Shown: one piece after another, positions 23,139 to 33,702 of the stretch
How positions within the stretch are numbered: the stretch's first letter is position 1
How the letters are laid out: each line of letters opens with the position of its first letter
From: Lepus europaeus
Taxonomy: Eukaryota; Chordata; Mammalia; Lagomorpha; Leporidae
Length of the DNA stretch: 64,000 nucleotides
Direction of reading: 5' to 3'
NCBI RefSeq assembly: GCF_033115175.1
Contig: NC_084837.1
Location: 65,309,266-65,373,265 of the forward strand
The notes under the pieces: generated by a model
Seen by the model: the letters and a program-made list of their open reading frames with translations, nothing else
The model's database searches: none
What the model was told of the DNA's origin: nothing
Position numbers and translations under genes: made by a program

Positions 23139-23331
23139 AAATCCTTATCAATTCTAATATAAAATGTGTTTTTAAAATTTCTTGTCTTCCTACTAGGTTG
23201 AAATTCCATAAGGGATTATTTGGCTCACTGACAAATCTATTTAAAACATTTAGATGTTGAATGGATGAATGAATGAGTGAAGATCTTCAATTGAAAGCTC
23301 TACTTTCCATCATTCAAATTTCCCACTCTTC

Positions 23332-23535
23332 ACAGGCATTTGGCCTCAGGGTTAAGATGCACCTGGCTCCTGGCTTCAGATCAGCGCAGTTCGGGCAGTT
23401 GGGGCCGTTGGGGCCGTTTGGGGAGTGAGCTAGCAGAAGGAAGACCTTTCCCTCTGTATCTCCTTCTCACTATCTGTAAGTCTACCTCTCAAATAAATAA
23501 AATAAAAAATCTAAAAAAAAGAAAAAAAGAAAAAA
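23332..23535 (+). mobile_element. C-SINE with large internal deletion
   Basis: A short head (TTTGGCCTCAGGGTTAAGAT) jumps straight to ACCTGGCTCCTGGC; A-rich tail with GAAAAAAAG repeats. Confidence 0.85.
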
Positions 23536-23857
23536 TAAAAGAAAGCAAAAATCTCTCTAGGATCTGACCCTAGAGAGAGAAGAGATGCATTGCTGTGAGA
23601 TATTCCTCTAAAGAAAAAAGCAATTCCAATCTAAAAGATTAATTGGCCACTAACATTTTAACATGTGAGTGCATTTTCTTGTTGTTCAAAAGTTTTAAAT
23701 AGATATTTAAAGGTGTCAGGATTTTCTCTATGGATTTTGTATTTGTGTTCTTTAAGGTCTTTTCTACCCCTAAGATTGTAACCTTATTGTAACCTTATTC
23801 CTTTACACTGTTTTAATGCTCACTTAGAGCACTTAGAGTGTGTGTGTGAGTTTGATC

Positions 23858-24861
23858 TTTTTTTCTGCACTATTAACTTTATTGTTTATGTCACATATTC
23901 CAATGAATATAATAAGCTCTTCTTTAAAAAGTAAGGCACATGAAAAAGCTTCTGTGCTAGTTCTGGATCATTTTAAAGACCCGTTGGCTGATTCTTTCAC
24001 TATAGAACTGGAGAATCTGGAAGTGTTCATGATGTGTTTTTGACACGTGGAATTCCTGATACATTATTAGAGTTGTATATTTTTACCTTTTGGTACAATT
24101 AAACAGTCAGCAAACCACATGTTTTGCATCATAATGATTATGTTAAAACTGCAAAAACATGAATCAGCTATCCACATACATACAACCAGGTCCCAGATGT
24201 TTATTATGTAAAATCTAACATCTGTGTTCCATTCCATTAAAGGCAAGAGACTTGGCATTTTCAGTCTTTCTTCTGTAGTCGCGTTGCTCTTCACAAATCT
24301 GATATTGCAGGATTCTGAAGAGCAGGAAAAGGTACTCTTCATGAGAGACAGGATCCAGCCACCCTGATCTGAGTCCAGCCATCAGTCTCTCAGGACCACG
24401 CGGCCCTGGCTGAAGGCTGCAATGAGATCTGTCCCTGTCCTTGTCCTGTCTGTCAGGCTTCCCAACGAGGTGTCACTGGAACTAGTCAGAGAGCTGGCGG
24501 CCAGAACCTGCGAGGGCCTGCTTGAGCTGGCTCTGGCGATCACCCTGGAGTTGCCGCTGTCCACAGGTGCGGAAGACGTGTGCCAGTCAGTGCTGTTACT
24601 TCCACACGCCAGCCTCGCTCTCCCCGTCATACTCAGGTATGAGTGCCCTGACAGTCTCCCGGTCACCCACCCCGACAGTCACCCAACAGAGCTGGGTACC
24701 GCTGGACGGCGCCCACTGCAGCCTGTTGTCCGACATCACCGGCTCCTGTCTTTGTCCACGTTCTGGAAGATGTTCCACAGGAAGCTCTGGTCCCGCAGCA
24801 TGGCGTAGGAGTAGGTGGCTAGGGGCAGAAGAGCGACTGGGCTGAGGCGCTGGCGGCGACT
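23858..24861 (-). pseudogene. PDCD6: PDCD6 (ALG-2) processed pseudogene, full length with 3' UTR
   Basis: Intronless minus-strand copy of programmed cell death 6, a penta-EF-hand calcium sensor. From its 5' end (24861) it carries leader sequence, a coding start reading ATYSYA where the initiator ATG has become CTA, a missing Gly/Pro-rich stretch, then DQSFLWNIFQNVDKDRS, and fragments matching VWKYITDWQNVFRTYD, NELKQAL, GRGQIAFDDFIQG and RYDTDQDGWIQ in shifting frames. Several deletions and stops destroy the frame. About 450 bases of PDCD6 3' UTR follow, including AATAAA at 23883-23878 and a short A-tract ending near 23858. Imperfect direct repeats flank it (GAGTTTGATCTTT at 23848 and GAGTCTAGTCTTT at 24862). 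These are the hallmarks of L1-mediated retroposition. No coding capacity remains. Confidence 0.9.
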
Positions 24862-24874
24862 GAGTCTAGTCTTT

Positions 24875-26041
24875 AATCTGTTTGGAATTTATACTTGTGA
24901 TTGGTGAGAACTACGGAGCTAACATCATTTTTTCATCAGGCAAGGGATCCCAAACCATATACTATGTAGCCCAGTCTTTCCTCCCTGATTTGAACACCAC
25001 TTCTCCACCAGCCTATTCCTGAACCCATTTGTCTATTCTGGCACCAATACTAACTTATTTTTAATTATCATGACTGTGTTTTGATTTTTCTGGTGGAGAT
25101 CTGTGACCTTAACATTACAATTCAGTACTAATTTATTACTAATTTTAGCCTAACTCAACCATGTATTCATGAGGTGAATATTTTGGGGGCATCTATTATA
25201 TATTATGCACTGGTAAGAAAAATATTGCTGACTGGACTCGATTGTCATTGCCATTACTGCTCTTTTAGTTGATATTTTTTGGTGGACAAGAAACGGAAGT
25301 GGTGGCTGAGAAAAGGAAATGGCGATCTTTTTTCTTAAATATTGTTTTGGTTAAGTTGCTGATGTAGCCATAAACAAGAAAGATCAGCTTAGCTCTTTCT
25401 GAAGTAATGTCTAAATATGAGGTTGGAGCTCCAATGGAAAGCCTAAAAATGTGACCAAAGCCTAAGGAATTAGCAAAAACAGAATATCATGTAAAATCCT
25501 GAGAATCATTCTTATTACAATTTATTTCCTAGCCTTAGCCTGCCAATTAGTTGGTGAATGACTTTTCACATAAAAATTAGGGCAAGGTCTTTTCTCTTCC
25601 TTTATGAAACTTACTTTGAGAGTTATACACCAGGTCATAACCAGGGAAGCATCACACCACCACAGGAAGATCCTATGTGTATGTGCTCAGAGGATATTTA
25701 ATAGAATGTTCTTAGTCCCTCAGATTAGCCCTTTGGCAAAGTTAACTCATTTCATTTCCAAAGGATATGAGGTAACCAGGGAGCAAAAGAGAATGAGAAT
25801 CAGCTAGAATTTGCAATCAGGGAGAAGGTTCAGGTTTATTCTGTAAAGCTAGGAACAACGCCAGGAAGTCTGTCATCTTTACTGAGGTCAAGGAAATTGA
25901 TTTAAAAGGCTCTACAATAAGGCAGGTGTTTGGCCTGTTAAGACACTGGTTGGGATACCTGAATTCCATATCAGAGTCCTTGGGTTCATTTAAATAAGTG
26001 TAGAAAATTTTTAAAAACTCTTAAGCAGAGAGTCTTTGAAA
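24875..26041. other. Intergenic AT-rich sequence
   Basis: Aside from a tentative L1 fragment near 25005-25130, nothing is assignable. Confidence 0.5.
25005..25130 (-). mobile_element. Decayed L1 fragment (tentative)
   Basis: CCCATTTGTCTATTCTGGCA, CCAATACTAACTTATTTTTA and GACTGTGTTTTGATTTTTCT resemble antisense L1. Confidence 0.4.
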
Positions 26042-26376
26042 CTTTTTTTTAAAAGATTTATTTATTTACTTGAAAGTCTGAGTTACACACAGAGAGAAGG
26101 AGAGGCAGAGAGCATGAGAGGTCTCCCATCTGCTGGTTCACTCCCCAGTTGGCTGCAATGGCTGGAGCTGCGCCGATCCAAAGCCAGGAGCCAGGAGCCT
26201 CCCCCAGGTCCCTCACATGGGAGCAGGGGCCCAAGGACCTGGGCCGTCCTCCACTGCTTTCCCAGGTCATAGCAGAGAGCTGGATCAGAAGTGGAGCAGC
26301 CAGGACTTGAACTGGCGCCCATATGGAATCCAGCACTGCAGGTGGGGACTTTACCTGCTACGCCACAGTGCCGGCC
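26042..26376 (-). mobile_element. C-SINE, older type
   Basis: Target duplication AGTCTTTGAAACTTT at 26030 and 26379. Confidence 0.97.
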
Positions 26377-26479
26377 CCAAGTCTTTGAAACTTTAATGGT
26401 TACCTACACATACAAGTAAGTATAGGAATTTTTGACATCTATTTGTGCATGGTAGGCATTATAGTCATATTCAGAGATA

Positions 26480-26600
26480 ATCTATTTGAGTGCCAGTGTG
26501 AAATTCCACCCAGGAACTATTTAAGCAGCTACCATGCTTGAGATAGAGAAGTGAATCAGGCAGACACAATTCCTTCCCTCAGCCAAGGAACTTCCCCTTC
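26480..26600 (-). mobile_element. L2 3' fragment
   Basis: TTTAAGCAGCTACCATGCTT, GAATCAGGCAGACACAATTC and CCTTCCCTCAGCC match antisense L2. Confidence 0.65.
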
Positions 26601-26715
26601 CCGACCAAGTGTTCTCCATCAATGTCCAAAACAGTGATCCAGCACCAGTCAGTATTCAGAAAATATTCTCCAAAAGCACAGTATAAATGTTCCTGACACG
26701 ACTTCTAAGGCTTTG

Positions 26716-27025
26716 GGCCGGTATTGTGGTGCATCGGGGTAAGCTGCTGTTTATGACACTGCTGTTGGTTCAAGGCCCACTGATCCACTTCCAACTCAGC
26801 TCCCTGCTAATGTGCCTGGGAAAGCAGCAAAAGATGGCCTACTCGGGCCATGAATACTTGGGCTCCTGCCACCCATGTAGGAGACCCAGATGGAGTTTCA
26901 GGCTTCTGCCTTCTGTCTGGCCCAGTCCTGGCTATTGCGGCCATTAGAGGGGTGAACCAGCAGAAGGAAAATCTCTGTCTCTGTCTCCTTCTCTTTGTAA
27001 CTCTGCTTTTCAAATAAATAAAATA
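26716..27025 (+). mobile_element. C-SINE, older type
   Basis: Head GGGCCGGTATTGTGGTGCAT; a copy of CTTCTAAGGC precedes (26701) and follows (27047) at a short distance, a likely target duplication. Confidence 0.92.
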
Positions 27026-27055
27026 AGTCTCAGAACAGACAAAAACCTTCTAAGG

Positions 27056-27221
27056 CAGGGGTGGGGAAAATCATTTGGTCTGGCCCCGCCAAGGCAACAA
27101 CTGGCAGGACTTGAAATTCAATACATCTATAGCAGGCTAATTTTTAAGTTGATAATTTTGTATGACCTGAGAATGATGTTATAAATGGCCCCGGGCAGAA
27201 AAAAAAGTTTCCCCACCCCTG
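27056..27221. mobile_element. hAT-like MITE with 17-base terminal inverted repeats
   Basis: The 166-base element starts CAGGGGTGGGGAAA and ends TTTCCCCACCCCTG; counting flanking AGG/CCT the inverted ends reach 17 bases. Internal text such as TATAGCAGGCTAATTTTTAA and a central GGCCCC-rich part fit the mammalian non-autonomous hAT elements with CAGGGGTGGGG ends. Flanking 7-8 bases match imperfectly (TCTAAGG / CCTAATG). Confidence 0.75.
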
Positions 27222-28217
27222 CCTAATGAATAGAACTTGAAAGATGAATAATTCCTTAACTGAGCGTGATGCAAATCTAGAAAGGTAAAGGGCATACTTA
27301 ATCTGGTAGTCACTCACAGAAAATGTGGGTTATATCTGTAGGGAGAACAAGCCCAGTTACTCATAAGATGCCATACTGGGCAGTGCTCAAGAGAACAGAC
27401 ACCACCATACGACTCATTTAGGTCTGGCACACATCCACATTCTCCTGATGCTCCCACTTTTCTCCTCACTTTTTTCCCCATTTCGCTGATCACACAAAGC
27501 TCACCAGGAAACAAACTGTTGAAAGGGGATAACTGAGGAGAACTTAAAGAAGACACCAATTTTAATGGGACAAGATAGGTGACAGGAAACCAAGTCAAGG
27601 TGCTCATGTACCTCAGCAGTGTCCAGTAAATCTGCAATAATGGAAATGTTACACATCTATGTCTATTTACAGTAGTCATAACCAACATTTGGCTATTGAG
27701 CACTTAAAATGTGGAATGACTAAATCACTTAATTCCAATTCCTAATTTTACTTAATTTTAATTATGTTGTTTCAACTTGTTGCGAATAGCTCCTATATTG
27801 GGCAGTGCAGCTCAGACCTAGCAAACAGCCATTACAACTCCTATACATGAAGAGGTTAAGGAAAAAGAACAATTAATTACAGACATCTGGAGTGACACAG
27901 AACTAGAGCTTTGTCTTATAGAAGGGGACTACATTGACAGGAGATGTAGCATTGGGTGGAATGTAGCCATTGCCAACCTGCAGTCTGGCAGAATATCCTG
28001 GCTCACTCTTCTTGCCCACACTCCTCTCTTGTGCCTGACTGGTGGACTCAACTAGAAACTAGAGGACACAGTACACTAATGTGGTCCATAAAAGTCAGCT
28101 TGTCGGGACAGAGTGTAATGAAGGGTGGAGAGTGGATCCAGAGTAAAACATACTATGAACGTAACACATCAAATGCTTGGTACACTGGCACAAATAATAA
28201 ATATGGAACCAGCAGCA
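27222..28217. other. Intergenic; possible body of a retroposed copy on the right
   Basis: 27650-27830 resembles a common interspersed repeat (TTTGGCTATTGAGCACTTAA, TATTGGGCAGTGCAGCTCAG). 27850-28217 leads into a poly(A) tract with AATAAA and may be a retroposed insertion. Confidence 0.4.
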
Positions 28218-28241
28218 AAAAAAAAAAAAAAAAAAAAAAAG
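28218..28241 (+). repeat. Poly(A) tract ending a retroposed insertion of unknown source
   Basis: About 24 uninterrupted A, preceded 15-20 bases upstream by AATAAA (in CAAATAATAAATATGG). This suggests the 3' end of a retroposed transcript whose body may extend left toward 27850. I do not recognise the body. Confidence 0.5.
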
Positions 28242-28386
28242 GTTTTGGTTTTTCACTGAGTCCTACAAATGTTTCTGGTAGTTAAAGCTATTGCAGACTT
28301 CTCTGTTGCACTAAAGAGCATGATGCTTTAACCAAACTCCAACTGTACTCATTCCAGGGTTCACATATGAAGAAAATTAGGTCAAT

Positions 28387-28644
28387 ACCATGTCCATTCA
28401 ACTATATTCAACACTACACACACACACACACACACACTACCATGTCCATTCAACTATATTCAACACTATACACACACACACACACACACTACCATGTCCA
28501 TTCAACTATATTCAACACTACACACACACACACACACACACACACTACCATGTCCATTCAACTATATTCAACACTACACACACACACACACACACACTAC
28601 CATGTCTATTCAACTATATTCAACACTATACACACACACACACA
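28387..28644 (+). repeat. Composite minisatellite: five 52-56-base units each with a CA tract
   Basis: Unit starts at 28387, 28439, 28491, 28547 and 28599. Each unit is ACCATGTCCATTCAACTATA and TTCAACACTA followed by a (CA) run; units differ by CA length and single bases (CTACAC versus CTATAC). The last unit is truncated after its CA run. Confidence 0.95.
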
Positions 28645-28655
28645 TCTTGTTTTTT

Positions 28656-28935
28656 TTTTTTTTCTTTTAGTTTTCCTTATTTTATTTGACAGGCAAAGAC
28701 AATCTTCCATCTGCTGGTTCACTCGCCCAATACCTGCACCAGCCAGGCCTACGTAAGGCTGAAGCCAGGAGCCTGGTACACCACCGAGGTCTCCTATGTC
28801 AATTGCAGGGACCCAGGTATTTGAGCCATCTGCTGCCTTCCAGGGTGTTCATTAGCAGGATGCTACATCAGAAGCAGATTACATGGAACTCAAAAAAGGT
28901 ACTCTGATATGGATGCCCCGAGTGACAACCACACA
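28656..28935 (-). mobile_element. C-SINE, old and shortened
   Basis: Poly-T start right after the minisatellite, then TTTGACAGGCAAAGACAATC; the head end is decayed. Confidence 0.75.
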
Positions 28936-29294
28936 CCTGTCTCAACTCTGTTCACATCAAATATCTGTATGAAGCTTTTTCCAAGGCACCTTCTCAAATC
29001 ACAAGGCTCAGGCTTGGCACATTTTTTTCTTGACTTAGGTAAAAGGCCATTTTAACTCAATAAATGCTTTAACTTAGATTACCTAATTGGAGGAAGACCA
29101 ACAAACAGAACATATGAATACAAAGGCCTGTATGGCCTCTGTATTCTAGCTAGATTTTACTTTTTTTACTATCCTAATGATTGTTATGTATTTTATAATC
29201 TTTTATGCTTTCTGTGCTGAATATAGTTAAGGAAAAAAAAAGGGGGGGGGATAGCAATACTTATAGCCAGAGTCAAGTCCTATTTATGGAAACC
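28936..29294. other. LCMT2 downstream flank
   Basis: AT-rich unique sequence, with GGGGGGGG after an A run near 29240; nothing else seen. Confidence 0.5.
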
Positions 29295-29300
29295 TTTATT
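29295..29300 (-). terminator. LCMT2: LCMT2 polyadenylation signal
   Basis: A canonical AATAAA on the minus strand lies only 39 bases past the LCMT2 stop codon, implying a very short 3' UTR if it is used. It is the nearest canonical hexamer downstream of the stop. Confidence 0.6.
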
Positions 29301-29338
29301 ATCTACTTTAGTGGGTCCTGAATATACCAGTCCAGTCC

Positions 29339-31396
29339 TTACTGCTCAGTGCTTAGAGATGACAGGTCTAATGTTACTGCATGGGGGTTGAAGTAAGTGC
29401 CAAAGGAAAAGCAGTTCCCACCGCCTCCAAGGAGCAAGAGCTGTTGCTCTTCAGGAAGGAGGATACTAGTATGGTTGTGTACCATTAAAGGCCAGGGCAC
29501 AGATGTTGTGTCAATCTGGTACTCAGAGCTCAATCCTGTAGTCAAATTGATTACAGTCACTCCAGGAAACGAGGAGGAATTAATCCACACTCCTCCAACC
29601 AACAACAGCTTTCCATTGAGCACGTGAGCTGTGTGGGAATATCTTGGGGTAATGGGAGGCTGAATGTCTACTGATTCCCAGAGGAATCCGCAAGCAACTG
29701 GTTTCAGAAAGAATACAGAGTTCAATGGCTGCTCAGAAGCCCCCAGGCCTCCAGCAATAAGGGCTCCCCCTTGCCAACCGCAGGCGCTGTGGGAATGTCG
29801 AGCTTCAGGTGCAGCCCCCTCCACAGGGATCCTGACCCAGGCCATAGTCTCTAAATGGAGGAAATGCCAGTCACTTAATACGGGCTCCACCACGCTTCGA
29901 CCCCCATACACAAACACGTATTTCTGATTCTGACAGGACACTTCTGTCGTTGAATGCCGCCAACATGACAAAGAGAAATCTTCTGGGTCAGTCTTCGTTA
30001 TGGTCACGTTCACACCCTCACTGCTTTTATCTTCACTCTTAGGAAAATGAAGTTTGAGAACCTTCCAGGCTGGGTTTACTGGGGAAAGTCTCCCTCCCAG
30101 GATGAGAACCTGAGTATCCGAAAGTCTCGTCATTGTGTGATAAAGGCGTCCATCCCACTGAGCCCCCGTCTCCCAACTGCATATCTGGCTGCCTTTCCAT
30201 TCAAAGGGGCAGTCTCTTGAGAGCAGGTGGAACTCGCTCACGCGGCAGTGCCGCCCATCCTGCTCTCCAAATCCTCCCGCAGTGAGAATGGTGCTTGGGC
30301 TCAAGAGGACGGAGGCATGGCCGTATCTCTTAAGGCCCGGACCCTGGATGTCCCTTGTGGCTACACTGGCAGGGAAGACTCCTGAAGGGGAAGCAGGATC
30401 TATCCGGGGAAACTGCTCTGAGGGTGGGAACACCAGAGTTTGGGAGAAAGCGTCTCCCCGAGAAGCTGCCAGAATGAAGTAGTGGGCGCACTTCAGATGC
30501 CACTCCTCAAACTCGTCAAAGGGTTCCAGATTTTCCATTCTCTGGCGTTCTTGTGCGGGGAGAAAGCGCTGGTAGAATTCATTCATGTCCACGGCACTGC
30601 AGGCAGTCCAGCCAGCGCGAAGGAAGCGGTCCCTCTGGGCCTCCACGTCAGGAAAGCGGTCCAGGCCATGGAGCGGCGAATTCAGCTGCCGAAAATGGTG
30701 CAGCATGAACTGGCCAAAGGCGTCTCCCGGCCTCATCTGCTCGTAGATCACGAAGAGGGCATCAGAGAACCGCTGGGCTGCCCAGGCGATGAGGGCCGCG
30801 GCATTATCTGGCTCGAGGTAGGTCAGCACGGCCTCTGCCAGGAGCAGAGTGGGCGAGTCCGCACCAAGGCCCGCTCCGGCCAGGGCCTCGTCCAGTCGCT
30901 GCAGCTGCCGCAGGTCCAGGCCCAGGATGCGGTAGTCCAAGCTCTCAAAGCACAGCGCCGACGCCAGGTCCCCCTTCCGGAAAGGGCCGGTTAACGCGCA
31001 CAGTTCTGGCGTCTCTCCAATTCTCTCGGCTTTGCGCCGCGCCACCTCCGGGAAGTCCACCTCCCAGACAGCAGCCCCGGCGAGGCGGCCTGCAGTTTTG
31101 AGGCGGAAATACAGCGAGTCGGAGCCTGCACCCAAAGACAGGATCTGGGAACGACGCCCTGCGGGGTGCGCGCAAGCCCGCTCCAGGAAGGCGCGCACGC
31201 AGTGCCCCACGGCGCGTGCGCGGACGTAGTAGCCGCGGTGGATGAGCGGCGCGCGGCGCGCGGCTCCCGGGACCAGCAGCGCGGCGAAGGCGTCCTGCAC
31301 GTACCCGCGCGCGGCCAGGGAGCTCTTGCTGAGGGCGCTGCTGTCGTTGGTGCTCTGCACTGCTCCCGCCCGACGCGCGCTGCTCCGCGGGCCCAT
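29339..31396 (-). CDS. LCMT2: tRNA wybutosine-synthesizing protein 4 (leucine carboxyl methyltransferase 2)
   Basis: Intact single-exon frame of 685 codons (human LCMT2 is 686 and also intronless). The family carries out the last steps of wybutosine synthesis at G37 of tRNA-Phe, methylating and methoxycarbonylating the side chain with S-adenosylmethionine. Residues 1-~320 are a PPM-type carboxyl methyltransferase fold: the SAM-binding LGAGSDS at 88-94, the acidic WEVDFPEV at 111-118 and [11 protein letters not shown] at 184-194. From about residue 356 (LKRYGHAS) to the end is a kelch-like beta-propeller with repeated GG-containing blades (for example LLLLGGGGN near the C terminus). The ATG at 31396 gives the N terminus [13 protein letters not shown], which matches the mammalian start, and stop TAA is 29341-29339. 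The 5' part is very CG-rich and lies in the CpG island shared with ADAL. The recognition rests on near full-length agreement with my memory of the human protein. Confidence 0.97.
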   Translation of the reverse strand: MGPRSSARRAGAVQSTNDSSALSKSSLAARGYVQDAFAALLVPGAARRAPLIHRGYYVRARAVGHCVRAFLERACAHPAGRRSQILSLGAGSDSLYFRLKTAGRLAGAAVWEVDFPEVARRKAERIGETPELCALTGPFRKGDLASALCFESLDYRILGLDLRQLQRLDEALAGAGLGADSPTLLLAEAVLTYLEPDNAAALIAWAAQRFSDALFVIYEQMRPGDAFGQFMLHHFRQLNSPLHGLDRFPDVEAQRDRFLRAGWTACSAVDMNEFYQRFLPAQERQRMENLEPFDEFEEWHLKCAHYFILAASRGDAFSQTLVFPPSEQFPRIDPASPSGVFPASVATRDIQGPGLKRYGHASVLLSPSTILTAGGFGEQDGRHCRVSEFHLLSRDCPFEWKGSQICSWETGAQWDGRLYHTMTRLSDTQVLILGGRLSPVNPAWKVLKLHFPKSEDKSSEGVNVTITKTDPEDFSLSCWRHSTTEVSCQNQKYVFVYGGRSVVEPVLSDWHFLHLETMAWVRIPVEGAAPEARHSHSACGWQGGALIAGGLGASEQPLNSVFFLKPVACGFLWESVDIQPPITPRYSHTAHVLNGKLLLVGGVWINSSSFPGVTVINLTTGLSSEYQIDTTSVPWPLMVHNHTSILLPEEQQLLLLGGGGNCFSFGTYFNPHAVTLDLSSLSTEQ

Positions 31397-31690
31397 GGCC
31401 AGGAGAGACTCAGGAACGGCGGCCCGCCACGGTCACGAGCCGCTCTTTGGGGCCTGTACTGCACACCTCACAGATTTCCGTACGGGGGTGGGGGGGGATT
31501 AAAAAAAGAAACCTTTCCTCTGGACTTCCTCTTCCGCGCACGCATGTGCGTCACTTCCGGGGAGAGCGCGCGGCGCCAATGAGCTCTGAGGCAGGGGTAG
31601 CTTGCGCTAAAATACGACGGCGATTGACCTTTTTTTTGGTTCTGCCGGGAAGACAGCCTGCTACCCCTGTGACACGTGTGTTAGCGGGGC
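30840..31690. promoter_or_regulatory. CpG island over the LCMT2 5' end and shared promoter
   Basis: The stretch is dense in CpG (runs such as GGCGCGCGGCGCGCGGC near 31245) while the rest of the window is AT-rich and CpG-poor outside young SINEs. It covers the first part of the LCMT2 coding region and the intergenic gap to ADAL, as expected for a constitutively unmethylated housekeeping promoter. Confidence 0.85.
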
Positions 31691-31700
31691 GCCGCTTGTC
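31397..31700. promoter_or_regulatory. Bidirectional promoter between LCMT2 (-) and ADAL (+)
   Basis: This gap of a few hundred bases separates divergent genes and has no TATA box. It contains elements typical of TATA-less bidirectional promoters: an NRF1-like GCGCACGCATGTGCG around 31536-31550, an ETS site ACTTCCGG at 31553-31560 (CCGGAAGT on the other strand) with a second CTTCC upstream, and GCCAAT at 31575-31580. The elements are seen directly; their use is inferred from the family of promoters. Confidence 0.75.
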
Positions 31701-31773
31701 ATTTTTCTGTACCAGCTTTTCAGTCTGAGGAGAAAACATGTCTAGAGCCTCATAGTTGAGAAATCGCCAGGAG
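31620..31773 (+). other. ADAL: Probable ADAL 5' non-coding first exon
   Basis: The coding part of ADAL begins 7.3 kb further on with an ATG-containing exon, so a promoter-proximal non-coding exon is expected. Just downstream of the CpG-rich promoter the sequence CCAGGAG|GTGAGT gives a strong donor with exon end at 31773. The transcription start cannot be read from sequence, so the left boundary is a guess. Confidence 0.5.
31738..31755 (+). other. Short upstream reading frame in ADAL leader
   Basis: ATG TCT AGA GCC TCA TAG lies within the predicted first exon: five codons and a stop, 18 bases before the donor. If the exon is right, a scanning ribosome would meet it before the ADAL start codon. 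Confidence 0.4.
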
Positions 31774-33319
31774 GTGAGTCTCTGGGGACTGAAGACCTGA
31801 GTCCTTGAATGGCGAAGGGTCAGCACCACGGACCTCTTGTGGGTGCTGATTAATAATGGTTGCTAATTGCGTTTTTGTTGTAGAAGGGGATACATTTAAA
31901 CCTGAAGACAAGCCAGTGAGGCCAAGTGCAAAGTGAAGAAACCGACCTTAACAGCTAATTTACAGGCATTTACGGCCTCCCTCAGGCAACTTGATTCCCT
32001 TGTACCCCCAGCTCTGTGCTGGGCTGTTGCCCGTCTATAAAGCGACACTCCCCCTCCACTTCCAAAATGGTGTGATTCCGAGGCGATGTTGAAGGCATGC
32101 GAGGCAGGGGAGGTCCTGGGAGCGAGGTCGTTATTCCCTGTGATGTGTCTGAGCCTTGTTTTTCAGGAAGGAACCCAGGTTGGAGTCCGAAATAACCATA
32201 GGTTGGATGGCTGGGAGTCGTCAGTAGGAAACTGCTTCCAGAGATATTTAGGACATTTACAATTTATTGGTTAGGATTTGGTGACTTGACTGCAATGGAG
32301 AATGAAATCAGCTTGACTCTATGTTGTGGTTAACTGGAATTAGTATCACATAGTGGTTAAGAGCAGTTTGGGAATCCAGCCAGGACTTAGAACACTGGAG
32401 TCAAGAAAAAGTTGGGGTCAGGATAAAGATTTGTTCATTGAAAGATGTCATTTGGCTTTGGTGTTGAAGAGCTCGATAGGGAAAGCAGTTTGTGTGTAAC
32501 ATTCAGGACAGATCCATTTTTCAGTGAATGGGAGATTAGCTAATGGAGACATTCACTCTAAATTCCACTTTCCAGGTGCTTACTTAGCTCAAGAAGGAAA
32601 AGAGGACAATAGCTAATGAAGAATGTGGGATAAAGAAGAGTGTTTCCTTTGTTTTGTTTTCAGATGGAAGCAAATAAAGCATGTACCTGTTTGTCCCCGA
32701 GGGAAATCAGCCAGTGGGAAGGGAGGGGCTGAACTCACTGGAGGAGTAAGGACTTGTAGTAAGGTAATAGGCCTGGGGACAGAAGAGTGAACCTTTTTCC
32801 CCTTGATTCATGAGGGGAAAAAAGTGTGGGTAAAGATAAGGTTCATGTGAGATGAAGACAGAAATAGAAGGAAGTTGTGCCTGATGGCTCTGTTTCCTCT
32901 GTGAAGTTGGTGGCAGGGTTGTCAGTTTCAAGTAAAGCAGTTGGATGCAATGGAACACTGGAAGAGTTTGGAATTACCTCTGAGGGGCCTGGCTGGAGGG
33001 CTCCCCTGAGCTTCCTGGGTCTTTGGATCTTCTGTAAAGTGAGAGGACTAGTGCTGCTCTGTGAAGTGTCTCAGAATTGATTGAGAGCCAAATGGGGGAA
33101 AAGGAGTTGAAACACTTTGAAAAAAACAGAGCTCTGTAGAAATGGCTTTATTTAATAACAAGTTAGTAGGCTGAAGATGTTACGTTTAAAATATGAATGT
33201 CTTTTTTTTTTTTTTTTTTTTTTGCAAAGAGACTAAGAAAAGTGATTCAAGAGGAAAGAGAATAGGACAAAATGTATTTTGTGTCCTAGGATTTTGGTGT
33301 CCTAGGATCGTTTTTTTCC
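31774..33319 (+). other. Left part of the first ADAL intron
   Basis: SINE-free for 1.5 kb, unlike the rest of the gene. A MIR-like AGTGGTTAAGAGCAGTTTGG lies near 32355. No exon is evident. Confidence 0.5.
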
Positions 33320-33668
33320 TTGTATTAAATATTTTTAAATATTTATTTTTTAAATATTTTCATTTGAAAGGCAGATTTTGGCTAGTATTGTTGTGCAGCA
33401 GATTAAACTGCTACCTGCAATGTTGGCATCCCATATGAACACTGGTTCAAGTCCTGGATGCTCCACTTTCGATTGAGCTCCCTGTCAATGTGCCTTGGAA
33501 AGGCCTGAGTGCTTGGATCCCTGCCACCCATGTGGGATACCAGTATGGAGTTCCTGGCTCCTGCTCAGCCCCTGCCATTGCAACAGCTTCGGGAATGAAC
33601 TAGCAGATAGAAGATCTCTTTCTGTCTTCCCCTCTCTCTGTAACTCTGCCTTTCAAATAAATCAAGCA

Positions 33669-33702
<34 letters not shown>

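Noticed and set aside
24422..24845. Plus-strand frames of 128 and 107 residues
   Set aside because: Antisense shadows of the PDCD6 processed pseudogene.
28387..28644. Regularly spaced repeats resembling a CRISPR array
   Set aside because: The units are tandem with CA microsatellite between cores and no unique spacers, in a mammalian genome.
28367..28756. 129- and 99-residue frames rich in Thr-His
   Set aside because: Translation of the CA-containing minisatellite.
30440..30994. 184-residue plus-strand frame, and others at 31166-31582 and 31447-31728
   Set aside because: Antisense to LCMT2 or in the CpG-rich promoter; long frames are expected in GC-rich DNA and no domain is recognisable.
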